Source: Mycobacterium sp. (GTDB lineage: Bacteria > Actinomycetota > Actinomycetes > Mycobacteriales > Mycobacteriaceae). Taken from it: DNA of 64,000 nucleotides. Shown here one piece after another: positions 44,331 to 52,238 of this stretch (its first letter is position 1; every line of letters begins with the position of its first letter). The translations under genes and the position numbers were made by a program. The stretch covers positions 16,857 through 80,856 of the forward strand of contig NZ_SCRH01000072.1 in the NCBI RefSeq assembly GCF_004298145.1, written 5' to 3'. The notes below the pieces were generated by a model. That model ran no database searches and was not told the DNA's origin. It saw only the letters and a program-made list of their open reading frames with translations.

Positions 44331-45239
44331 ATGCCGGATACCGATAGCAGATGGGGCCCATTATCGCGACCGGTGCACCAACCGGGCGAGGTCGACACCC
44401 TCGAGCAGGTCGGCCTGCCCTGGCGGGACAACGCATTCTTCGCCTGGTGGGATCACCACCGATCGGTCTACGGGATCGTGCATGTGTCGACGTCACTCAA
44501 CGGTGGCGGACTGCGCGCGCGTTGTGCGCTGCGCATCGGCGACCGTGACCGTGAGATCGTCGAGGATCTGAGCGTCGGGACCTTTGACAGCGCGTCGATT
44601 CGTGTCAGGCTTGATGGCCGGATCCTCGTGGAACACCACGCGATGGGACTGGACCTGATCATGACACCGATGTTCGCCACGGTGGATTTCACGACCAACC
44701 GATCGGTTCCTAGTCTCACCGAAGAGTTTCCGGTGCACCACTACCAGCGAGGGTTTCACGCGGAAGGCACCGCCACCCTCGGCGGGGAACGCCGCGACTT
44801 CAGTGGTGTCGGCTGGCGGGACCGAACCTGGGGCTACCGCAACGAGTCGGCACAGTGGGTGGAGTACTTCTACGCCAACTTCGTCATGCCCGACTGCGCG
44901 ATCGGTCTGTGGAAAGCATTGGGCGCCGACGGCAAAAAACGTGCATTCGCCTGGCGTGTCGACGATCACGGCCAAGCAACTCTCGGCGACTTCACCTTCG
45001 CCCGTGACGGCGCGGGCTTGTTCAGCGACGCCGCCATCGACCTCGGAGGGCAGACCGCGTGTTTCGAGAAGATAGAAACCACCGCAGGCTGGTGGCTGCC
45101 CATGGGTGCACGTCAGACCGGTCCCACCTTCGCTGCCTGGGACGAGTGGTTCACCGTGCGCACGGGCGACGGCGACGTTGTCGGCGCGCTGGGTGAATAC
45201 GGCTGTCTGCGACAGGTCTTGGGATGCGTACCAGCGTGA
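44331..45239 (+). CDS. CrtC/AttH-like beta-barrel protein (DUF7064/DUF7065 type), copy 2
   Basis: Protein of 302 residues without signal peptide, distantly paralogous to the one at 41378. Shared landmarks: WRDNAFFAWWDHHRSVYGIV at the N-terminus, HHYQRGFHAEGTA (136-148), GWRDRTWGYR (161-170) and a following aromatic strand WVEYFYANFVM. The RDxTWxxR motif is the best family marker. First gene of the plus-strand arm, 337 bases from the TetR start. A GTG three codons upstream is an alternative start. Enzymatic role (hydratase, cyclase or lipid carrier) is not known. Confidence 0.65.
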   Translation: MPDTDSRWGPLSRPVHQPGEVDTLEQVGLPWRDNAFFAWWDHHRSVYGIVHVSTSLNGGGLRARCALRIGDRDREIVEDLSVGTFDSASIRVRLDGRILVEHHAMGLDLIMTPMFATVDFTTNRSVPSLTEEFPVHHYQRGFHAEGTATLGGERRDFSGVGWRDRTWGYRNESAQWVEYFYANFVMPDCAIGLWKALGADGKKRAFAWRVDDHGQATLGDFTFARDGAGLFSDAAIDLGGQTACFEKIETTAGWWLPMGARQTGPTFAAWDEWFTVRTGDGDVVGALGEYGCLRQVLGCVPA

Positions 45240-45288
45240 GGTGCGATTGGGCTGTTCCCCACCAGCGCAACCAGATTCGGCCGGCGGC

Positions 45289-46935
45289 ATGACGGACGGC
45301 TCTCAGCTGGATCCCGGCGTCGACGTCGTCCATGGAGTCTGGGACGACCGCTCCTGGTGGAGCACCTCGAATATGGGCGAAGCTGTTCCGGGCGTGCTCA
45401 CGCCACTGAACTGGACATTCTGGAGTGACAGCAGCGAACATGCGTTGCGCCGCGCCTTCGCGTCGTTCGGGGCGCTGGAGACCTCACAGGTCGAGGTGCC
45501 GCAGCAGCCGCAGCTGCGCATCATGGGGGTATTCCACGGCCGACTCGCCGCCAAGGTCAGCTTCCTCGGCGCGATGGGCGACCGACTGCCCGGGACGAGC
45601 GGCGCAGCGGTCGCCGAGCAGATCCTGGGCACCCTGCCCGACGACTTCGTTTCACATCCCTCCCTGCGACGCCTGCCCCACATTGCGGCACGACTCCCGG
45701 GTATTGCGCTGCGGGCGCCGGGCAATGTCCGGCGGCTCACCGCCGACACTGGGCAGTGGTGGTCCAAGGCCGTGCATCGACAGTTGACGCTCGAGGGCGC
45801 CCGAAAACAATTCAGCGAATGCCTGGCACGGTTCGACGACTGCATGACCGCCCACATCCAGTGCGTGTTCGCCGCGGTTCAACCGCTCTACGATCAAGTG
45901 CAGCGGCTGGCAGATTCTGTGGGCGATCCCGCATTGGCCGACCAAGTGCTCACCGGCCAAGGCATGCACGCTGAGCTGGACATGGTCAACGACATCTGGG
46001 AGATGTCGCGCGGCCGCCTGGAGCTGACAGCGTTCCTGGACCGGCACGGCTACCACGGGCCCAACGAAGGCGAGATCTCCAGCCGAGTGTGGCGAGAAGA
46101 TCCCGAGCCTCTGGCCCGCATCGTGGGTTCCTATGCGGCGCAGCCGGAGTCAGAATCACCCGCGTCAATCGTCAGTCTGCGCATACAACAACGACGCGAA
46201 GCGGAACACGAGCTCCTGGGCCGGCTCACTGCAGCCCGGCGGGCCGCTGCCACAGTCGTCTTACGCTTGGCTGCCCGTAACGTTCCGCTTCGCGGAGTAG
46301 GCAAAGTGGCCTATTTGCAAGTCCTCGACGTCGCGCGCGCCAGCGCCCGGCAGATCGGCGCAGAACTTGAACGGAAGAACGTGATCGGATCTGCCGATGA
46401 CGTCAGTTTTCTGACCGCACATGAACTGCTGACCGTGTCTACACCGCTACACGCTGCCGTTACTGCCCGACGGGCCAAACACGACGAACACCTCTCGGTG
46501 ATGCTTCCCCGGTCATGGTTCGGTCGGCCCGAAGTGACCATCGGATCGACAGCCGGTGCAGACCGTCGGGGCCTCGTGATCCGCGGCATCGGGGCCTGCG
46601 CGGGGGTTGTTGAAGGCCGTGCCCGCGTAGTGCTGGATCCGACCTTTGAAGACGTCGACAGCGGTGAGATCCTCATCGCACCCTTCACCGACCCCAGCTG
46701 GGCTTCGGTGATGTTCACCTCCGCAGCTCTCGTAGTGGATATCGGCGGAGTCCTCAGCCACGCCGCCGTGGTGGCACGCGAACTCGGTGTCCCATGCGTC
46801 ATGGGGACTGGCGACGGCAGTCGTCGTGTCCGAACCGGAGATTGGTGCCGAATCGACGGGCACGCCGGCACGTTGGAGATTCTTCGACCGGCCGACGCTG
46901 CTAGGACCGCCGAGTCGAGGAGTTCAGGTCCGTGA
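45289..46935 (+). CDS. PEP-utilising/rifampin-phosphotransferase-like protein lacking the ATP-grasp domain
   Basis: Protein of 548 residues with the central domain and the phosphohistidine swivel domain of rifampin phosphotransferase / PEP-synthase-like enzymes. The N-terminus has the family sequence WSTSNMGEAVPGVLTPLNW, and the C-terminal swivel domain has DIGGVLSHAAVVARELG with the catalytic His491. A true RPH has about 300 more residues at the N-terminus forming the ATP-grasp domain that phosphorylates this His; that domain is absent and no separate gene for it is in the window. Either another protein supplies it, or the protein acts differently. ATG at 45289; the stop overlaps the SDR start (GTGA). 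Confidence 0.8.
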   Translation: MTDGSQLDPGVDVVHGVWDDRSWWSTSNMGEAVPGVLTPLNWTFWSDSSEHALRRAFASFGALETSQVEVPQQPQLRIMGVFHGRLAAKVSFLGAMGDRLPGTSGAAVAEQILGTLPDDFVSHPSLRRLPHIAARLPGIALRAPGNVRRLTADTGQWWSKAVHRQLTLEGARKQFSECLARFDDCMTAHIQCVFAAVQPLYDQVQRLADSVGDPALADQVLTGQGMHAELDMVNDIWEMSRGRLELTAFLDRHGYHGPNEGEISSRVWREDPEPLARIVGSYAAQPESESPASIVSLRIQQRREAEHELLGRLTAARRAAATVVLRLAARNVPLRGVGKVAYLQVLDVARASARQIGAELERKNVIGSADDVSFLTAHELLTVSTPLHAAVTARRAKHDEHLSVMLPRSWFGRPEVTIGSTAGADRRGLVIRGIGACAGVVEGRARVVLDPTFEDVDSGEILIAPFTDPSWASVMFTSAALVVDIGGVLSHAAVVARELGVPCVMGTGDGSRRVRTGDWCRIDGHAGTLEILRPADAARTAESRSSGP

Positions 46936-47744
46936 CGAGACACTCAACGCCTGCGATCGACCTGACCGACACCCACGTCGTCATCACCGGGGGCAGCCGT
47001 GGGATCGGACGCGCATTGGCCGATTGCCTGGCTGTTCGTGGCGCCAGGCTAAGTCTGATCGGCCGGGACAAGGAAACCCTCGATCGAGCGGCGGCGGACA
47101 CCGGCGCACTCCCGATCGTGGCGGACCTGGCCGACATGAGTGACGTCGAACGAATCCTGCCTGCGGCCCGTGCGGCGAACGGTCCGGTCACCGTCCTGGT
47201 CAACAACGCCGCGGTGAACATTCCTGGGCCGCTGGCCACCTGCGGCCGCGCGAATCTGCGCGACCGGCTCACCACCAATCTCCTGGCTCCCTTGGAACTC
47301 ACCCGCGATGCACTGCAGGACATGCTGGCCCACAAGCGCGGCTCTATCGTCAATATCTCGTCGCTGATCGGCGACATGGCGGTGCGCAACGTGATCCCTT
47401 ATGCAGCAAGCAAATCGGCGCTGGGCCTCGCCACACGGGCGCTGCGCCGCGAATTGAAAGGGACCGGGGTCACTGCACAGCTCGTCGTCTTTGGCGCGGT
47501 GGACACCCAGATGTACAACGAGGACACTTTCATCGATCCCATCGCGGGCCAAAGCGCAGCGCGGCTGGGAAAAATCTCTCCGCAGTCACCGGTGTCCGCC
47601 GCCCACGCCATCACCAAGTTCCTGGGCACTGGCAAAGAGGTCCTCGTCGTCCCGCGAGTTGTCCACCCGGTGCACGGCCTACGATTCCTGCCCACCCGAC
47701 TGGCTGATCTGCTGCTCATCGGCATTCCGCGAAGCGTGCCCTGA
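46932..47744 (+). CDS. Short-chain dehydrogenase/reductase, copy 2
   Basis: NAD(P)-dependent dehydrogenase of 270 residues. TGGSRGIGRALADCLAVRGA is the cofactor motif, NNAAVN the NNAG site, SIVNISSLIGDM carries the catalytic Ser and YAASKSALG the Tyr and Lys. It is clearly related to the SDR of the opposite arm (same IGDMAVRNVIPYAASKSA versus AGEMALRNIGAYSTSKGA layout and the same LADLLLIG/LADAILFG ending), so the two arms carry paralogous SDRs. GTG start overlapping the preceding stop. Confidence 0.87.
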   Translation: MTRHSTPAIDLTDTHVVITGGSRGIGRALADCLAVRGARLSLIGRDKETLDRAAADTGALPIVADLADMSDVERILPAARAANGPVTVLVNNAAVNIPGPLATCGRANLRDRLTTNLLAPLELTRDALQDMLAHKRGSIVNISSLIGDMAVRNVIPYAASKSALGLATRALRRELKGTGVTAQLVVFGAVDTQMYNEDTFIDPIAGQSAARLGKISPQSPVSAAHAITKFLGTGKEVLVVPRVVHPVHGLRFLPTRLADLLLIGIPRSVP

Positions 47745-47801
47745 CACCGCCTGGGCCCGCACCCACCGCAGCAGCACCGCCAACGACATCAAAGGAGAAC
47801 G

Positions 47802-48224
47802 ATGAATAAGGTGCCAGTCGCCGACCGCCTCGAGATCCAGGAGGTCGTGGCGCGCTACGCATTCCGGTGCGATACCAAGAACTACGGCCAGGTGGCGGCA
47901 CTCTTCACCGAAGACGGCACCTGGGATGAGACCGTCATCGGAATGCCGCTCTGTGAAGGTCGCGCGGCGATCCACAATTTCTTTTGTGGCATGGCTGACA
48001 GCTCCCTGGAATTCCTCATTCACCTCGGCGGTAACCACCAACTGACCAGCTACACCGGACACTCCGCCAGCGGAACCTCGCACCTGCACGTGAAAGGAAT
48101 CTTCGGCGGCCGCAGCATCGAAATCCTCGGGTACTACGCCGACGAGTACGAGAAATACCACGACGAGTGGCTGCTGCGGCACCGCCGACTCGTCGAGATC
48201 GCGCCGTCGGTCGGTTTGAGCTGA
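47802..48224 (+). CDS. SnoaL-like (NTF2-fold) protein
   Basis: Small cone-shaped NTF2-fold protein of 140 residues, SnoaL_4 type, as used for cyclisation, hydration or isomerisation steps of polycyclic molecules. Landmarks: RLEIQEVVARYAFRCDTKNY, LFTEDGTWDETV, GRAAIHNFF and a C-terminal YEKYHDEWLLRHRRLVEI. The ATG is preceded by AAAGGAG, an excellent ribosome binding site. Follows the SDR by 57 bases, in the same operon. Confidence 0.82.
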   Translation: MNKVPVADRLEIQEVVARYAFRCDTKNYGQVAALFTEDGTWDETVIGMPLCEGRAAIHNFFCGMADSSLEFLIHLGGNHQLTSYTGHSASGTSHLHVKGIFGGRSIEILGYYADEYEKYHDEWLLRHRRLVEIAPSVGLS

Positions 48225-48273
48225 TCAGCTCAAACGAAAGGGGAGCTGAGAGCGGGTGCTTTAGAGTTCCGCT

Positions 48274-49356
48274 GTGGTGGTGCACCATCCGAGTTGGGAC
48301 TACCCACGCGGAACTTCGGGTCTTCGCGTCCTAACCGAACTCGCCGACGAGCATGGGCTCTCGCCTTATGCGCTGCTCGCCGGTACCGGGTTGACCCTCC
48401 GCGACATCAACGGACCCGAAGGAGTGGTGGCGGCCGGCCAGGAGTTGGCCGGCGTGCGCTGGCTGGTTCAGGCCACTGGCGACGAATCCGGCTGGGGAGC
48501 GCTGGCCGGCAGCAGACTGCGTCTCGGCATGCTGGGCGTCTGGGGCTACACGATGCTGCTGTGCCCGACTCTGGCGACGGCGATCGACGTGGCGATGCGC
48601 GTCGGCCCGGGACGGCTGGCGTGGACCTTTCTCCGACCCCATGTCGACCGGGTGGGTAGGGACCTTCATCTCACCTATGACGACGACGAGCTCCCCAGTG
48701 ACCTTCGGGAATTTCTCACCGAGCGTGATCTGGCAGCCACCGCCTGCGCGCTGCGAGCGATCACACGCAGACAGCGATTCCCGATCCAGATCTCCACGGC
48801 GCTAAGCGCTGAACGGCGGCGGGGGCTCGCGGACACCGTACCTTTCGCGAAAGTTGTTCGAGGCGAGAGCCATACATTGATCCTAGGTGAGCGCCTTCTG
48901 CAATCGACCCTGCCCTACGGAGACCCGCTGAGCGTCGCCGCCCAGGAACGGGAGTGCGAACGCCTCGCCGAGCAGCGTGCGCGCCGAACCCCAGCCGCAA
49001 GTCGAGTACGCGCGTCGCTACTGCTGAATCCGGCGTGGCCGACCCTGGAAGAGATCGCCGCCGACCACCATCTCGACACCCGGACACTGCGGCGACACCT
49101 CGACGCCGAGGGTACGAGCTTTCGCGAAGTTCTCGACGACACTCGCCGGGAGCTGGCACTAACGCTGCTAGACGGCGGAGAACTGAGCGTGCTGGCGATC
49201 GCCGATCGACTGGGTTACGCCGACGCCGCCGTATTCACCCGAGCGTTCCGACGCTGGACGGGAACCTCGCCCGGACGGCACCGACAACGGACGCGAGAAG
49301 CGCTGGGGCGCAGTGCGAATGATTCGGTATCGGCGTTCCGGAAAGGACAAACGTAA
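48274..49356 (+). CDS. AraC-family regulator with arabinose-binding-like N-domain
   Basis: Transcriptional activator-type protein of 360 residues. The N-terminal 200 residues resemble the ligand domain found in many mycobacterial AraC proteins (GLRVLTELADEHGLSPYALL, LGMLGVWGYTMLLCPTLATA). The C-terminal DNA-binding domain has two HTH units, EEIAADHHLDTRTLRRHLDA and SVLAIADRLGYADAAVFTRAF, ending in RRWTGTSPGRHRQR. GTG start, the first of three consecutive GTG codons. Last gene of the plus-strand arm; it would be a second regulator of the accessory cluster besides TetR. Confidence 0.87.
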   Translation: MVVHHPSWDYPRGTSGLRVLTELADEHGLSPYALLAGTGLTLRDINGPEGVVAAGQELAGVRWLVQATGDESGWGALAGSRLRLGMLGVWGYTMLLCPTLATAIDVAMRVGPGRLAWTFLRPHVDRVGRDLHLTYDDDELPSDLREFLTERDLAATACALRAITRRQRFPIQISTALSAERRRGLADTVPFAKVVRGESHTLILGERLLQSTLPYGDPLSVAAQERECERLAEQRARRTPAASRVRASLLLNPAWPTLEEIAADHHLDTRTLRRHLDAEGTSFREVLDDTRRELALTLLDGGELSVLAIADRLGYADAAVFTRAFRRWTGTSPGRHRQRTREALGRSANDSVSAFRKGQT

Positions 49357-49442
49357 GACCCCGCAAAGGGCGCAGCGGCCCGCTGCGCTCCACCGCCGAG
49401 AACATCATCGCAGACGGACTACTAGCAACGGTCGGAGAAACG

Positions 49443-49832
49443 TCAGCCGCCCGAGCCGTAGGGGCGCGTGAGGATCTCCATGGCGTGCCCCGAGGGATCG
49501 AGGAAGTAGACGCCGCGCCCGCCGTCCCGGTGGTTGACCTCGCCGGGCCGCTTGGCTCCCGGGTCCGCCCAGTGCTGCAAATCGCGCGATGTGATCTTGC
49601 CGTAGATGGCGTCGAAGTCGTCCTCGGAAATCAGGAACGCGTAGTGCTGTCGCCGGATCTCCTCGCCCTGGGGGGCGTCGGCGTAGTCCAGGCTGGCGCC
49701 ATGTTCGAGTTCGACAACCATGAAGTGGCCAAACGGCTTTGGGCTGGGCAGCCCGAACAGCTCGGCGAGAAACTCGGCGGATTCTCGCTTGTCGCGTGAC
49801 GCGACGATGGTGTGGTTGAAACTGATGGTCAT
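49443..49832 (-). CDS. VOC (glyoxalase-fold) protein
   Basis: Vicinal oxygen chelate protein of 129 residues with two beta-alpha-beta modules: NHTIVASRDKRESAEFLAEL with a metal-type His, and GVYFLDPSGHAMEILTRPYG with the conserved Glu. Could be a glyoxalase, dioxygenase-like or resistance protein; no specific function can be assigned. Separate from the accessory cluster by 86 bases, on the opposite strand. A gene for another VOC protein lies 58 bases upstream in the same direction. Confidence 0.82.
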   Translation of the reverse strand: MTISFNHTIVASRDKRESAEFLAELFGLPSPKPFGHFMVVELEHGASLDYADAPQGEEIRRQHYAFLISEDDFDAIYGKITSRDLQHWADPGAKRPGEVNHRDGGRGVYFLDPSGHAMEILTRPYGSGG

Positions 49833-49890
49833 AGTTCTGTCCAGTCAACCACCGGCAGCCCGGCGCGACAACGCCAGAAGAGCCTTGGCG

Positions 49891-50334
49891 CTACTTCGGC
49901 GCCGTCAACTCCAGCGCGATGTTGTCGGGGTCGCGGAACTCCAGGATGAATGACGGCCCGATGTCCTTGACCGGCTCGTGGGCAATCCCGAGTTCGTCGA
50001 GATGCGCTGCCGCCGAATCTAATTCGGCTTTGCTGGAGAGCCGGAACGCAATGTGGTCCAGTCCGACGCGATCCTCGTCGAAGCGGTCAGCGGCGACGGG
50101 TCGCAGCCCGAGTAGCGAGCCGCCGAGGTCGTAGATGACACCGCCGAACAGGAAGCTCAACTGATTGCGGGTGGATTCGTCGGCGTTGTCGGGGACCTCC
50201 AGTAACACCGGCCAGCCGAACACGCTCTCGTAGAACTGCCGTGACCGCTCGATATCGGTCACGGTCAGCCGGACATGCGCGATGGAAGTGCTGGTGAAGT
50301 CCACTTGCTCCATGTTTCCACTGATGGGCTGCAT
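49891..50334 (-). CDS. VOC (glyoxalase-fold) protein, second gene
   Basis: VOC-family protein of 147 residues. First module SIAHVRLTVTDIERSRQFYE with the metal His, second GLDHIAFRLSSKAELDSAAA and FRDPDNIALELTAP with the C-terminal Glu. Start ATG at 50334; an ATG at 50313 with GGA upstream is equally possible. Divergent from the F420-type oxidoreductase gene, with only 24 bases between the chosen starts. Probably transcribed together with the other VOC gene. Confidence 0.82.
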   Translation of the reverse strand: MQPISGNMEQVDFTSTSIAHVRLTVTDIERSRQFYESVFGWPVLLEVPDNADESTRNQLSFLFGGVIYDLGGSLLGLRPVAADRFDEDRVGLDHIAFRLSSKAELDSAAAHLDELGIAHEPVKDIGPSFILEFRDPDNIALELTAPK

Positions 50335-50358
50335 GTTAACTATGCCAGAATCGCCGTC

Positions 50359-51249
50359 GTGCGGATTGCGATGACCATGCCGGTGATGGAACCGGATCTG
50401 GATGCGGCGGTGCTCGAGACCTGGGCGCGCACCATCGACGACGGCCCGTTCTCGTCACTGTGCTGGGGCGAGCGCATCGCCTTCGACAACCCCGACAACT
50501 TGACGTTGCTGGGCGCACTGGCCGCCTGGACCAACCGGGTGCGGCTGTTGACCACGGTGATCGTGCCGCAGCTGCACGACCCGGTGATGCTTGCGAAGGG
50601 TCTGGCGACGGGTGATCTGCTCAGCGGCGGCCGGTTGACCGTGGGCGTCGGGGTCGGCGGCCGGCACGAGGATTATCACGCCGTCAGCGCCGACCCGGCG
50701 ACGCAGACGATGCGCGGCATGGCCGAACGGGTGGCGGTGATGAAGCGCGTGTGGGCGGGGGAGAAGATCACCGACGCGGTGCTGCCCGTCGGGCCGGCGC
50801 CGGTGCAGCCCGGCGGCCCGCCGCTGTTGGTCGGCAGTATCGGGACGAAAGCCATCCGCAGCGCCGCGGCATGGGCCGACGGGCTGGCCGGCACCACCCT
50901 CGACCTCGGCGTCGCCAAGCAGAACGAGCTCTTCGACGTGGCGCGTGACGCGTGGGCGCAGGCCGGCAAGCCCAAACCCCACCTGATCACGTCGTTTTGG
51001 TTCGCCTTCGGGTCGCCCGAGGGGTCCCGCGCCCAGATGCACCGTCATCTACGGCGCTATATGAACTGGATACCGGCCGAATACGTCGACGCCATGGCGC
51101 CGACCACCGGCTGGGCCGGTAGCGAAGACGAGCTGCTGGACGTGTTGCGCAAGTTCGAGGAGATCGGCACCGACGAGGTTCAGCTCATCCCGACGAGCTC
51201 GGATGTCGATCAGCTTCGCCGCGCGGCCGGCGTGGCGGGGCGGCTGTAG
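50359..51249 (+). CDS. LLM-class F420-type oxidoreductase
   Basis: Luciferase-like TIM-barrel oxidoreductase of 296 residues. Landmarks: LTLLGALAAWTNRVRLLTTV, MLAKGLATGDLLSGGRLTVG and VGVGGRHEDYHAV, typical of mycobacterial F420-dependent LLM proteins. The GTG at 50359 puts the first beta-strand (RIAMTMPVM) at the N-terminus; the frame is open upstream but crosses the divergent VOC gene. Substrate unknown. Confidence 0.85.
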   Translation: MRIAMTMPVMEPDLDAAVLETWARTIDDGPFSSLCWGERIAFDNPDNLTLLGALAAWTNRVRLLTTVIVPQLHDPVMLAKGLATGDLLSGGRLTVGVGVGGRHEDYHAVSADPATQTMRGMAERVAVMKRVWAGEKITDAVLPVGPAPVQPGGPPLLVGSIGTKAIRSAAAWADGLAGTTLDLGVAKQNELFDVARDAWAQAGKPKPHLITSFWFAFGSPEGSRAQMHRHLRRYMNWIPAEYVDAMAPTTGWAGSEDELLDVLRKFEEIGTDEVQLIPTSSDVDQLRRAAGVAGRL

Positions 51250-51327
51250 CTCGCCCCGGCTCGGAACGGCCGGCGGGCGGCACAGGGTGAATTGCCGCAT
51301 CGGCGAAGTGGCGTTTTCATTAGCGAC

Positions 51328-52200
51328 ATGACGCAGCAGGAGTTGCCCGCCCCGCTGGCCGAAATGACCGGGCTGATGGCGGAGTGCGCGAACAACGGTG
51401 ATTTCGCCGGGGCCGCACTGCAGGCAAACGAGCTGGTGACCCTGTGCCGGGCAACGTTGGGTGAGCGCAATCCCAACGTCCTCGAGCTCAAGGTCGCGCT
51501 GGCCACCTTGCAGCTGCGAGCGGGCGATGACGCCGTCGCCTACGCCGACCTTGAAGGGTTGGTAGCGGACCTCGTTGAGGTGCTCGGTCGCGATCACCTG
51601 AGCACCTTGACCGCTCGTCACCTGTTGGCGGGGCGACAACAACCCCCGCTGTCGTCACTGTCCGAATGGTCGCAGCTCCTCGCCGACGAACAGCGCATTT
51701 TAGGGGCGGAACACGAGAGCACGTTGGTGGCCCGCGAGAAGGTCGCTGAGAAGCGTTGGGAGATAGGTGATTTTGTCGGCGCCATCGCCGAGGGGCAACG
51801 CGTGTTGGCGGCGCGGCACCGGGTGCTCGGTGATGATCACGCCGACACCCTCGGGACGCGGTTGATGCTGGCGATCTGGTGGGGCCGCGCGGGTGACATC
51901 CCCGTGGCCGTCGACAAACTCGAGCTGCTGATCGGCGAACTGCGCGACAAGCTGGGCGACGACCACATTCACCTGCTCATGGCGCGGCACATGTTCACGT
52001 TGTGGGCTCCGGACCGGGCCGGCGTCACGGACGGGGTCGCCGCATGGGAAGCGCTGGTCGAGGAAGAGACCCGCGTACTCGGTGACGAGCATCCGGTGAC
52101 CATCGCGGCCCGCCAGGAATTGGCCGGGTGGTGTGCCCGACACGGCGGCCACGCGGACGAACCGGGCGCCCAAGGGTCCATGGGCTGTTCTGCTCAGTGA
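51328..52200 (+). CDS. TPR-like repeat protein
   Basis: Protein of 290 residues made of about five degenerate tetratricopeptide units of the kinesin-light-chain/TPR_10 type, each marked by LGxxHxxTLxxR: ERNPNVLELKVALA, GRDHLSTLTARHLL, GAEHESTLVAREKV, GDDHADTLGTRLML and GDEHPVTIAARQEL. No catalytic domain or signal peptide. Such proteins usually mediate protein contacts. ATG at 51328 chosen over an upstream start 12 codons earlier. Transcribed toward the potassium channel gene on the other strand. Confidence 0.75.
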   Translation: MTQQELPAPLAEMTGLMAECANNGDFAGAALQANELVTLCRATLGERNPNVLELKVALATLQLRAGDDAVAYADLEGLVADLVEVLGRDHLSTLTARHLLAGRQQPPLSSLSEWSQLLADEQRILGAEHESTLVAREKVAEKRWEIGDFVGAIAEGQRVLAARHRVLGDDHADTLGTRLMLAIWWGRAGDIPVAVDKLELLIGELRDKLGDDHIHLLMARHMFTLWAPDRAGVTDGVAAWEALVEEETRVLGDEHPVTIAARQELAGWCARHGGHADEPGAQGSMGCSAQ

Positions 52201-52238
52201 CCTGGATGTGCCGCTGAAGCCGGCCTTTGTCGCGGTCT

